DNA of 64,000 nt from Phenylobacterium sp. RIFCSPHIGHO2_01_FULL_69_31 (GTDB taxonomy: Bacteria > Pseudomonadota > Alphaproteobacteria > Caulobacterales > Caulobacteraceae), in NCBI RefSeq assembly GCF_001824475.1, contig NZ_MHXN01000042.1, positions 99,219-163,218 on the forward strand. The letters are read 5' to 3'. Both the position numbers and the translations under genes were made by a program. The notes under the pieces were generated by a model that was not told the origin of the DNA, ran no database searches, and saw only the letters and a list, made by a program, of their open reading frames with translations. Shown in pieces: positions 26,864 through 35,842 of this stretch; position 1 is the stretch's first letter; each line of letters begins with the position of its first letter.

Positions 26864-28813
26864 CTATTTCCCCTGGCACACGTTCTGTTCGCTGGTGTCC
26901 AGGAACGGCGCGAAGGGGCAGCTTACGTAGCGCAGCCGGGCCGGCGCGGTGGGACCGACCACCAGTTGGTCGGCGCGGATTGCAGAGGCGGCGTTCGACA
27001 CGCTCCCTGCCCGCACGCCACCGTTGTGCAGCCCCAGGAACGAGATCATGTCGTCCTGGTCGATACCATCGCCCGAAACGCCCACCCCGCCGATGAGCCG
27101 GCCGCCACGATAGATCGGCACGCCGCCCGGGAAGATCTGGATTCCGTTCTGCAGACGGTTCTGACCCACGGCCACGTCCGGCAGCGAGGTGCAGCGCTGC
27201 GGCGTATCGGTCGCCGAGGCGCCCGTGATGAAGTTCAGGTGCTGGCCGACGTTGCCGATGATCAACGCCGACTGCAGGCCGGTGGAGAGGGGGCTCCACT
27301 GGGCGATGGGGCGCGACAAGGGGCCGTTCGGTCGGCCGACCTCGCCGTCGGGGAAATACGGCCGCGCCAGGTTGCCGATGCTGCGGGCGCCGAACGCGTT
27401 CTTGCCGGTCAGCGCGGCGGAGTCGGCGAAGAAGTCGCGCGTCTTCTGCACGAAGCCCCGCACGTCCGTGCTCGGATCGGCGCCCAGCTCCGCTGCAGCG
27501 AAGGTCCCCGAGAAGAAGCTGGCGGTGCGCGCCTTCTGCGCCGAGACGTCGATGCCGAACACCGGCGCGTCGGGCGAGCGGACGATGCCGAGGATCTGGC
27601 CGCGGCTGTCGACGACGGTGATCGACACCTGGGCACGGCTGTCGAGCGGGCGGCGGATCTGCGCCCGCGCCCGGCTCATCACCGTGAACGCCTCCTCCAG
27701 GATCGCCCGCACCTCGGCCTCGCTGAGCGGCGTCAGGCCGTCAGCGGCGTCCGTGCCGGCGCGGATCGGGAAGCGGTTCTGGCCGGCGCCGTTGGTCAGC
27801 ACCATGGCGCTGGTGTTGGCGAACTCCGCCGCCGTGGCCAGGCGCAGGCCCGAACCCTCGGTTCCGTACACGGCGCCCGCGAGGGCTCCGCCTCCCGCGT
27901 AGTAGCCCGTGACCGGGGTGAAGCCGCCGGTTCCTGCGGGCAAGGTCGCGAAGGCAGGCGCGCTAGCCGGCGTCGAGCGCAGCGTCGCAGCGCTGGCGTC
28001 GCTGAAGCGCAGGGTCGTGCCGTCGACCGTCACCCGCTCGGCGCGGATGTCGGTCGGCGCGTCGAAGCCGGTGGCCGCCGCGTAGGCGATCGCCTCTTCG
28101 CCATCGTCGTCGGTATCCAGCGTGTTGCGGTCGAAGCCGTAGTCGCCATCGGCCATGACGCCCACGCCGCCGACCAGCACGCCGTTCTTGTAGAGCGGGA
28201 ACCCGCCCGGATCGGCGGCGAGGCCCAAGGGCGAGCGGCGCGGACCGATGCTGGACGTCGCCATGCGCGTCGTAACGTCCGAGCACGGCAGGGACGAGAA
28301 CTGCACGCCGAACAGCGGGCCGCTCTCCAGGCCCACCGTCGAAGGCGCCGGCGGAAAATGCTCCTGGACGATCTGGCTGGCGGTGCGGGTCGAGAAGGCG
28401 TTGCCGCCCGAGGACAGGTACGCGCCCGTGATCGCCTTGGCGATGGCCGCGCCGGCGGCCGGGACGACCACGCCCTGGGCGTCCATGTTCTGGCCGTTGG
28501 GCGCCGCGCGCAGGGTTGCCGTGCCGCGGGCGCCGGTCATCGAATAGACCGCCAGCACGTTGCCGACCCGATCGGTCACCGCGATCACCGCCGGCAGGTT
28601 GCGTGCGCGCGCTTCGGCCACGGCCTGAGCGATCACCTGCTGCACATCGGCGACGCTCAGGGCCTGGGCCGCGGGCAGCGCATAGGTGGGCGCGGACGGC
28701 GGGGGCGTCGTGGGCGGCGGCGTGGTCGTGCCGCCTCCCCCCCCGCCGCCGCCACCACAGGAGGCAAGCGCCAACGCAGCCGCAGAGACGGCCCAGCGCG
28801 AAACGGAACTCAT
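26864..28813 (-). CDS. Lipoprotein with two HbpS/GlcG-like haem-binding domains
   Basis: This 649-residue protein has a lipoprotein signal (LALASC lipobox), then a poly-Gly run and a Thr/Pro-rich linker. Two similar domains follow (about 50-250 and 370-640) with the HbpS/GlcG pattern: VIAVTDRVGNVLAVY and SITVVDSRGQILGIV, each with a later PLYKNGVLVGGVGV or PIYRGGRLIGGVGV strand. HbpS-like domains bind haem or act as redox sensors in known cases. It overlaps the upstream cytochrome gene by ATGA and is followed closely by the barrel gene. A membrane-tethered haem-handling or cofactor-sensing part of this cytochrome system is inferred. Confidence 0.8.
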   Translation of the reverse strand: MSSVSRWAVSAAALALASCGGGGGGGGGTTTPPPTTPPPSAPTYALPAAQALSVADVQQVIAQAVAEARARNLPAVIAVTDRVGNVLAVYSMTGARGTATLRAAPNGQNMDAQGVVVPAAGAAIAKAITGAYLSSGGNAFSTRTASQIVQEHFPPAPSTVGLESGPLFGVQFSSLPCSDVTTRMATSSIGPRRSPLGLAADPGGFPLYKNGVLVGGVGVMADGDYGFDRNTLDTDDDGEEAIAYAAATGFDAPTDIRAERVTVDGTTLRFSDASAATLRSTPASAPAFATLPAGTGGFTPVTGYYAGGGALAGAVYGTEGSGLRLATAAEFANTSAMVLTNGAGQNRFPIRAGTDAADGLTPLSEAEVRAILEEAFTVMSRARAQIRRPLDSRAQVSITVVDSRGQILGIVRSPDAPVFGIDVSAQKARTASFFSGTFAAAELGADPSTDVRGFVQKTRDFFADSAALTGKNAFGARSIGNLARPYFPDGEVGRPNGPLSRPIAQWSPLSTGLQSALIIGNVGQHLNFITGASATDTPQRCTSLPDVAVGQNRLQNGIQIFPGGVPIYRGGRLIGGVGVSGDGIDQDDMISFLGLHNGGVRAGSVSNAASAIRADQLVVGPTAPARLRYVSCPFAPFLDTSEQNVCQGK

Positions 28814-30195
28814 CGCAGCGACCTCGCGGCCTGCGCGACCTGGGCCAGCGAGGCCCGGAACGCGTCAGGACGATAGCTGTTGGGATCGCGGACCTGGGCG
28901 TAGGCACGGTCCAGATTCGGCCGGATGCGGGCGGCCGCGCCCGGATCGACCTGGCCCGACTTGACCAGGGCGTTCAGCAGGGTGTCGGCCGCCATCACGG
29001 CCTGGGCGCTGCCGGCATAGTCCGTATAGCGCCGCGCGATCTCGCCCTGCAGCACAGCGTCGACGATGGCCAGGGTCTCGGCCCGCGAGAAGTTGCGGGC
29101 CGCAAAGGCATCCGCCAGGGCGCGCGATGTGGCCGCGAGCTTGGCGGCGGCGCGAATGGACTCCGCACGGTCGCGGGCCAGGGCGACGTGGAAGGCGCGG
29201 CTGTCGGCATCGAACCGCGCCGCCAGCCCCGGGGCGACGACCTTCGCCGCCGCCGAGAGCATGATCATGTTCTCGTCGTTGAAGGGCGGCGTGCCGGAGG
29301 GGATCGGACGGCCGGGATTGGCCTGCCACTGCGGGCGCGCCTTGGGGTCGTCCGAGATCTGCCGGTGGCAGGCGTGGCAGTCGAAGAAATACAGTTCCGG
29401 GAACGCCCCGCCGCCCCGCCCCGGCTGGCCGTACAGGCTGAGCGCCCGGTCGAGGGCGAGCGCCTGGCCGACGGCCCAGGTCTTCACGCCGCCCGCATAG
29501 GTCTTGCGCTTCACGTAGTCGGCGTCGACATCCCAGTGCTGCTGCAGGCTGGAGAACAGGTCGAGTTCGAACGCGACCCGCGGATGGCCGGCGGCCATGA
29601 TCTCATGGCTGACGAACTGGCCCGGCTTGGAGCCGCCGAAGTGGCAGTCCAGGCAGATGCCCGCCCGCACCTTGGGGTTCTCAAGCGGACGCAGGCCCCG
29701 CGAGACGTTGTCGGCGTGCGTGCCCGTGACCGTCCGGTGGCTGGCCAGCCACGCGCTTGAGCCGCCGTGGCAGGCCTCGCAGCCGACGCCGTCCGAGATC
29801 TGGAACCGCGCGCCGCGCTGGCCGGCCGGCGCCGGATCGGCGTGGCAGCCCAGGCATTGCTGGGCGACGCCGTTGGCGCCCAGGCCCATCTTGCGGATGA
29901 TCGACTGGCCACGCGCCTCGTAGAGCACGCGATAGGCGCGGCTGTGCGCGCCCGCCACGCTGGAGGGGTCCTGCCAGGTGATGAGTTCGTTCTGACGGAT
30001 GTTGACGCCGGAATCCACCTGCCGGCTATGGCACGTGGAGCCTGCGCAGGACGCCACGCCCTCGTGGGTCGCGCGGCCGGCGCCTTCGGGCGCTGCCGTC
30101 GCGGCGCGCCCGCCGCCGATCGCGAGTCCGCCGATCATCAGAACGGCGGCGGCGCAAAGCGCGCCGATGACACGCGACGTTCGTCCCTCCCCCAT
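28810..30195 (-). CDS. Pentahaem c554-like cytochrome c
   Basis: 461 residues from an ATG preceded by GGGGGAGG. A signal peptide or membrane anchor covers about residues 9-35. Haem sites: an unusual CAGSTCH (two Cys four residues apart, 50-56) and four normal CXXCH motifs starting at residues 114, 139, 181 and 273. The layout resembles the tetrahaem cytochrome c554 family, which handles electrons in the periplasm. The remaining about 180 residues are helical with no further haem motif. It is the first gene of the minus-strand operon. A GTG 7 codons upstream (30216) is a less likely start. Divergent from tpsB with a 193-bp gap. Confidence 0.82.
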   Translation of the reverse strand: MGEGRTSRVIGALCAAAVLMIGGLAIGGGRAATAAPEGAGRATHEGVASCAGSTCHSRQVDSGVNIRQNELITWQDPSSVAGAHSRAYRVLYEARGQSIIRKMGLGANGVAQQCLGCHADPAPAGQRGARFQISDGVGCEACHGGSSAWLASHRTVTGTHADNVSRGLRPLENPKVRAGICLDCHFGGSKPGQFVSHEIMAAGHPRVAFELDLFSSLQQHWDVDADYVKRKTYAGGVKTWAVGQALALDRALSLYGQPGRGGGAFPELYFFDCHACHRQISDDPKARPQWQANPGRPIPSGTPPFNDENMIMLSAAAKVVAPGLAARFDADSRAFHVALARDRAESIRAAAKLAATSRALADAFAARNFSRAETLAIVDAVLQGEIARRYTDYAGSAQAVMAADTLLNALVKSGQVDPGAAARIRPNLDRAYAQVRDPNSYRPDAFRASLAQVAQAARSLR

Positions 30196-30388
30196 CGGCC
30201 CTCCCCCGGCACGCACACCCTGCGAATCTTAGCGGGGTCAGTGGAGCTTCGGTAGCCTGAATAGATTGCTAACCGGCCAAATGTCCCCGTGGCGCGACCG
30301 GGGTGCGTCCTCGCCTGGCAAGGGTCCGTACTTAACAACGTGTTCGACGGAAGCTAAGAGCGACGGGGGCTACGTGGGGGGTTGGGGA

Positions 30389-32137
30389 ATGACGGGGCGC
30401 AGCTCGCGCGCTCGGCGGGCCGGCTTGCGCTGGCGACTAAGCTTTGCCGTGCTCGCAACGACGGCGCTGACACCGCCGGCTCTGGCCTTTGCCCAGCCCG
30501 CCGCGCCGCCGCCCGGCGCCACGCCCGGCACGACGGCCGCCGAGCTCAATCCCGACACCCGCGTGTCCCGACCGCCTCCGTCCCGGGCGGCCGGCGCGTT
30601 TGCCCCCGAGCCTCCCGGTCCGTGCCCGCTGGAGACGTCGGACGTACAGGTCACGCTGAACAGCGTCGTCTTCCGCGGCGCCACCGCGGTCGGTGAGGAC
30701 GCACTGCGCGCGGCCTATGCCCCCTACCTCGGCAAACCGCAACCGGTCTCGGTGATCTGCCGGATCCGCGACAGCGCCGCGCGCATCGTCTTCGATGCCG
30801 GCGTACTCGCGCGGGTGGAGATACCGGAGCAGCGGATCGCCGGCGGCGCCCTGGTGCTGGAGGTCATCGAGGCGCACGTAGTCAACGTGCGCGTCCGCGG
30901 TGACGTGGGCCCGGCGCAGGCGGCCGTGGAACGCTACGCCGAGAAGCTCCGGGGCATGAAGCCCTTCGATATGGACAAGGCCCAGCGCTACCTGCTGCTG
31001 GCGTCGGACGTGCCGGGCCTGCGTGTCCGCGCCGCGGTCCGCCCGTCCACCAGCGGCGAGCGCGGTGCGGTGGACATCGACCTCAACGTGACGCGGCAGG
31101 GGCCCAGCCTCATCGCCAATGTGCAGAACTCCGGCTCAAAATCGGTGGGGCGCTGGGGCGGCCTCCTCCGTGCCGACCTGGCCGGATACACCGCCTACGG
31201 CGACAGCACGTCGATCACGGCCTTCCACACGCTGGATTCCAACGAGCAGTGGCTGGTGCAGCTGGCCGAAACCGCGCGCTTCGGTTCCGAGGGTCTGACA
31301 GCCAGCGGCTCCATCACCTATGGCGAGAGCCGCCCGGGCGGCTCTCTCAAGCCGCTCGACCTGAAGAGCCGTTCCGTCGTCGGCAACCTTGAGGTCGCCT
31401 ACCCCGTGCTGCGCAGCCGCAGCCAGAACCTCAACCTCGCCGCGGGCCTCGATGTCGTCGACCAGAAGACGGTGGCCAGCGGCTTCGGGCTGCTGAGCCG
31501 CGACAAGCTGCGGGTCGCCTATGCCCGGGCGGATGGCGACTACCGTGCCGAGTTCGCCCAGCGGCCGGCGCTGCTGACCGGCGGCCTGACGCTCCGCAAG
31601 GGCCTGTCCATCCTGGACGCCAGCGAGGCGGGCGAGGTCACCCTCACGCGCGCCCTGGCCAAACCCGCCGCCTGGACCCTGCGCGCCCAGGGCGGCGCCG
31701 ATGTCGTGCTCAGCGAACGGGTCACGGCCAGTGTCCGCGCCCAGGCCCAGTACGCCGGCGACGTGCTCTTGCCGTACGAGCAGATGTCGCTGGGCGGCCT
31801 GACCATCGGTCGCGGCTACGACCCCGCGGCCCTCCTGGGCGACAAGGGCGTCTCGGCGGCCTTCGAGGTCCGTTACGGCCCCACGCAACTGCACCCGAAG
31901 GTGCTGGCCTCGCCCTACGCCTTCGTCGACGCCGGGTATGTGGCCAACAACAAGACGAGCGTGACGCTCCTGCAGAAGGACCGCAGTCTCACGTCCGTGG
32001 GCGCCGGCGTCGTCTTCCGCCTGTTCAACCGGGCGAACCTCGAAGTGACCTACGCCCACCCCCTGCATTCCACCGGCCCCGGCCGCTCGCGCCCTGGCGA
32101 CCGTGTCCTGATCCAGCTCACGGCCAGCTTGCTGTGA
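30389..32137 (+). CDS. TpsB outer-membrane transporter (ShlB/FhaC family)
   Basis: 582 residues from an ATG with a GGGG-rich ribosome site; a signal peptide ends near LAFAQPA. A Pro-rich linker, POTRA-like domains (about 85-230) and a C-terminal barrel follow, with the L6-loop RGY motif in IGRGYDP. FhaC-type proteins export a TpsA partner through the outer membrane. The next gene, 15 bases downstream, is a TpsA-like protein, which fixes the assignment. Earlier in-frame starts (from 30266) lack a credible signal sequence. Confidence 0.88.
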   Translation: MTGRSSRARRAGLRWRLSFAVLATTALTPPALAFAQPAAPPPGATPGTTAAELNPDTRVSRPPPSRAAGAFAPEPPGPCPLETSDVQVTLNSVVFRGATAVGEDALRAAYAPYLGKPQPVSVICRIRDSAARIVFDAGVLARVEIPEQRIAGGALVLEVIEAHVVNVRVRGDVGPAQAAVERYAEKLRGMKPFDMDKAQRYLLLASDVPGLRVRAAVRPSTSGERGAVDIDLNVTRQGPSLIANVQNSGSKSVGRWGGLLRADLAGYTAYGDSTSITAFHTLDSNEQWLVQLAETARFGSEGLTASGSITYGESRPGGSLKPLDLKSRSVVGNLEVAYPVLRSRSQNLNLAAGLDVVDQKTVASGFGLLSRDKLRVAYARADGDYRAEFAQRPALLTGGLTLRKGLSILDASEAGEVTLTRALAKPAAWTLRAQGGADVVLSERVTASVRAQAQYAGDVLLPYEQMSLGGLTIGRGYDPAALLGDKGVSAAFEVRYGPTQLHPKVLASPYAFVDAGYVANNKTSVTLLQKDRSLTSVGAGVVFRLFNRANLEVTYAHPLHSTGPGRSRPGDRVLIQLTASLL

Positions 32138-32152
32138 CGCGGAGAGAATAAG

Positions 32153-35100
32153 ATGCCGATGCCTTTCCGTGATGCCACGCCGCCTGCCGACCGCCGGCGG
32201 TTGCTCGCCCGGACCGCGATCTGCGGGGCCTTGAGCGTCCTGCCCGGGATCGTCCACGCGCTGCCGGTCGGCGGCTTGCCCGAGGTTGGCGCCGGCGGCG
32301 TCCTGCCGACCATCACTTCCACGGCGGGGCGGACCGACATCACCCTGGGCGGGCCGCGCACGGTGCTGAACTGGTCGTCGTTCAACGTGAAGCCGGACGA
32401 GACGGTGAGCTTCAATTTTGGCGACCGGTCCTGGGCGGTGCTGAACCGCATCACCGGCCTGCAGCAGAGCAAGATCGAAGGGACGATCGAAGGCAAGGTC
32501 GGGGGCCAGTACGGCGGCAATATCTGGTTCGCCTCGTCCAACGGCATCATCTTCGGCAAGGGCGCGAGGGTGGACGCCGGCAGTCTCCTGGTGGGCATCG
32601 GCATCACCGATACGGCCAACTTCCTGAATCCCGCATCGAACGCCTTCGCGTTCAACGGCTCGGACAATCTGCCCGGCGCCAAGATCATGGTGCTGTCCAA
32701 CGCTAGACTGACCGCCCATGGCGGGATGGTGGCGCTGATGGGCCCTAGCGTGGTGACCCGCGCGAACGCCCAGGTCACGGCGATCGACGGCAGCGTCGTC
32801 TATGGATCGGCCAAATCGTTCCAGATCCGGCTGGCCCCGGGAACGGCCGGAGACTTCGACCTGGTCGACTTCATCGTCCCCGACGCCAGCGGCGGCGCCG
32901 ACGGCGGCGTGGCGATCGACCTTGGCGGGAGCACCCGCGCCAACGCCGTCTTCCTCGCGGCCGTCAATAATTCCGGCATCGGCAGCGCGGTGATCAACCT
33001 GGAAGGCCTGGTGACCGCCCAGGCGGCGAAGGCCGACGGCGGGGATATCGTGCTGTCCGGCGGCGGCGGCATCGTGAACCGCCTGCCCGGTCCAGCGCTC
33101 ACGGGCGCCTCTGCCACGGACGTCTACCTCAACAAGGCGACGGCCTCGCGCGACATCCGCATCGACAATGCGGGCCGCACATTCCGCCGGCCGTGGGTGC
33201 GGCCGCCGGAAGAACTGGAAGATCCGCCGACCATCGCGCAGGACGAGGATTGCAACCTGCTCCCCCGCGGGTGCGACGACGACGGCTCCAACGGTAACGG
33301 GTTCGGCTTCGCGCCCCTGGAGCCCTCGGCCCAGGACGCCGACATCGTCGCCTCGCTGTTCGATCCCACGGCGATCTCCTCGTTGAGCGCCGGCCGGGAC
33401 GCCACGATTGCAGCCACGGCCAGCATCGAGCTGGGTCGGGTTAACGCGGCGCGGGACATCGCCATCACCGGGGGTGACATCAAGGCCAATGGTCTGATCG
33501 CCGGCGGCGGGCTGAACGTGGCGTCTACCAAGGGCGAGATCGTCCTCGCCGCCGCGGGCGTGATGGGCGATGGCGTCATCAGCGCCAAGACGGACGCGCG
33601 CATCGAGTCCATGACCGCGCCCAAGGCGCTCACCGTCACGTCCGGGCGCGACATCTCGGTTGGCGACGGCACAGGCTCGGCTTCCGGGGCCATCACCCTC
33701 TCCGCGCCGCAGAACGTCACTGTGAACCTGGCCTCCGGCCGGATCGACACCGTGACGGCCGGCGGCGTCGTCAACCTGCGCGGCGCCGCCGACGTGGGGA
33801 CGATCACCGCCCCGCGCGTCCTGGGCCTGGCGTCCAGCATCCGGATCGGCACGGTCACGACGCAGGGCGACCTCTATCTGATCGCCTCCAGCGGCGACGC
33901 CACAGTGGGCACGGCCACGGCCGGCGACGACATCTACCTCCGCGCGACCAATGGCGTGGCCTCGCTGACCACCGCCACGATCACCGGCGCCGGCGCGGAC
34001 ACGGTCGGCGTGAGTTTCGCCGGCAACCCCGACACGGCCGGCAACGGGCGCGTCGTGCAGGTCGAGTCCACGAACCTGGACGCCCGGCTGGGCCTGGGCT
34101 CCGGGCGCGTGACCGGCGCCACGGTGGTCACCGTCCTGGCCGGTCAGGATGCGGCCGTGGAGGTGCTCACGCCGACCCCGGGGGCGTTCTCCGTGACCGC
34201 CGCACGCGACGCCACCGTGCGGGCGCCGACGGTGACGCTCGATTCAGTCAGCGCCGGCCGCGACCTCTCGGTGGGCAGCACCACGGGCGACTTCACCCTG
34301 ACGAACGCCCTCACCGCCGTGCGCAACGTGTCCGTCAGCGCGGCCGGCGCGCTGACGGTGGCAGATGTGCGCGCGGACTCAGGCTCGGTGTCCCTGACGG
34401 GCGCCACGGTGACCGCCGGCAACGTCTCCGCCAGCGAGGACCTGACCCTGCGCGCCCTGAGCGGCGGGGTCACCACGGCCAGCTACACGACCGGGCGGGA
34501 CCTGATCGTTCAGGGCTCGTCGTTGTCGCTGGGATCTGCGATTGGCGCAGTTCCTCGCGATCTTTCAATTACGTCCAACGGAAACTTCACGTCCACATCG
34601 CCACTCAGCGCGGGCCGAAACCTGATCCTCGACGTGTCGGGCAAGGCCACCCTGGGCGCGACGACGGCGACCAATTCGATCCGCATCCTGGCCGGCGATC
34701 TCGACCTGACCGGAACCTTGACGGCGCCGACGGCCCAGATCGAGTCCCGGGGCGGCGCCATGCGCGTCGGCGGGGCCGCGGACGGCGGGTCCGGCTTCGT
34801 GTTCGACAATACCGACTTCGGCCAGCTGCGCGTGAGCGGCGTGACGCGGTTCTATGCCGGCTCCGCCACCGGGTCAGCGCGGGGCGACCTAACCCTGCAG
34901 GCGCTGGCGATCAACCCGGCCAATACGCCCAGCGTCAGCTTCCTCGTAGGGTCCGGCAACGTCGCCAACGTCCAGGGAACCGTGGCGCCGACGGCGAGTG
35001 GCGGGATCCTGCGCATCGGGGACGCGACCGATCTGTCCTGGCGGCCGGGCTCGATCCTGGTGAGCGGCTCGCTCGGCGCGGCGACCTTCACCAACAACGG

Positions 35101-35842
35101 GGCCAGCTACACCGGCATCCGGGCTTTCGACGAGGTGCGCCTGGCGGCGCGGCAGGACATCCTGTTCGGCTCGCCCCGCTTCATCAGCCTGATCCAGGGC
35201 ACGGCCATCGCCGACATCGACATCGCCAAGGGCCTGCCCGCAGGGGTGGTCCCGGTCGGCGACGAGGTGGGCAAGGTCTTCGTCGCGACGGGCCGACTGG
35301 AGGTCTCGGCCGACGGCAAGGCCGTGCAGCAGAACACCGCCCTCCCGGGCAGCGGCGGCACGGCCGGCCTCTACTTCACCGGCGCGTTCACGCCGGCGCT
35401 GATCATCGATCCACCGCGGCTGGTGGAGCTCTGGGGCGCCATCGCGGGCTCCGACGGGCGGGTGACCACCGGCGCGGCGGCGGGCAGCGGCATCTCCTTC
35501 ACCGTGGTGGACACCAATGGTCAGCCGACGACCCGGCCGGACGGCGCCAGCTACCGGTTCAACGCCTGCGACGTGGGCACGACCAACTGCCCGGTGATCT
35601 CCGCCCCGGTGTCGGGGGGCAGCAGCGTCTCGGGCGACATGAATTCGGGCGTGCTGACGGCTCGCGACCTCCTCGGCGACGACGCCGAGGCGGGGATCGA
35701 GGCCCTCTCGTCCGAAAGCCTGGCCAGCCCGCCCGTGCTCCTCGGCATCGCCGAACCGCCGACGGACGAGATCATCACAGACCCGGTGGTCACGGGCACA
35801 GGCAGCGAAGAAATCTGGCGCAAGCGCAGGCAGACGAAATGA
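32153..35842 (+). CDS. TpsA-like filamentous haemagglutinin-type exoprotein
   Basis: A 1229-residue protein with a long signal sequence (to about residue 36) followed by the haemagglutinin-activity (TPS) domain. Family features include LNWSSFNV, AVLNRITG and SSNGIIFGKGARVDAGSLL (about 70-150). The rest is low-cysteine, repeat-like sequence rich in Thr, Val, Ala and Gly, with many xxGRDxxI-type turns expected of a right-handed beta-helix. It should be secreted by the TpsB upstream; GGAGAG precedes the ATG. The stop overlaps the start of the CHAT gene by ATGA. It could be an adhesin or contact-dependent factor; no toxin domain is apparent. Confidence 0.87.
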   Translation: MPMPFRDATPPADRRRLLARTAICGALSVLPGIVHALPVGGLPEVGAGGVLPTITSTAGRTDITLGGPRTVLNWSSFNVKPDETVSFNFGDRSWAVLNRITGLQQSKIEGTIEGKVGGQYGGNIWFASSNGIIFGKGARVDAGSLLVGIGITDTANFLNPASNAFAFNGSDNLPGAKIMVLSNARLTAHGGMVALMGPSVVTRANAQVTAIDGSVVYGSAKSFQIRLAPGTAGDFDLVDFIVPDASGGADGGVAIDLGGSTRANAVFLAAVNNSGIGSAVINLEGLVTAQAAKADGGDIVLSGGGGIVNRLPGPALTGASATDVYLNKATASRDIRIDNAGRTFRRPWVRPPEELEDPPTIAQDEDCNLLPRGCDDDGSNGNGFGFAPLEPSAQDADIVASLFDPTAISSLSAGRDATIAATASIELGRVNAARDIAITGGDIKANGLIAGGGLNVASTKGEIVLAAAGVMGDGVISAKTDARIESMTAPKALTVTSGRDISVGDGTGSASGAITLSAPQNVTVNLASGRIDTVTAGGVVNLRGAADVGTITAPRVLGLASSIRIGTVTTQGDLYLIASSGDATVGTATAGDDIYLRATNGVASLTTATITGAGADTVGVSFAGNPDTAGNGRVVQVESTNLDARLGLGSGRVTGATVVTVLAGQDAAVEVLTPTPGAFSVTAARDATVRAPTVTLDSVSAGRDLSVGSTTGDFTLTNALTAVRNVSVSAAGALTVADVRADSGSVSLTGATVTAGNVSASEDLTLRALSGGVTTASYTTGRDLIVQGSSLSLGSAIGAVPRDLSITSNGNFTSTSPLSAGRNLILDVSGKATLGATTATNSIRILAGDLDLTGTLTAPTAQIESRGGAMRVGGAADGGSGFVFDNTDFGQLRVSGVTRFYAGSATGSARGDLTLQALAINPANTPSVSFLVGSGNVANVQGTVAPTASGGILRIGDATDLSWRPGSILVSGSLGAATFTNNGASYTGIRAFDEVRLAARQDILFGSPRFISLIQGTAIADIDIAKGLPAGVVPVGDEVGKVFVATGRLEVSADGKAVQQNTALPGSGGTAGLYFTGAFTPALIIDPPRLVELWGAIAGSDGRVTTGAAAGSGISFTVVDTNGQPTTRPDGASYRFNACDVGTTNCPVISAPVSGGSSVSGDMNSGVLTARDLLGDDAEAGIEALSSESLASPPVLLGIAEPPTDEIITDPVVTGTGSEEIWRKRRQTK

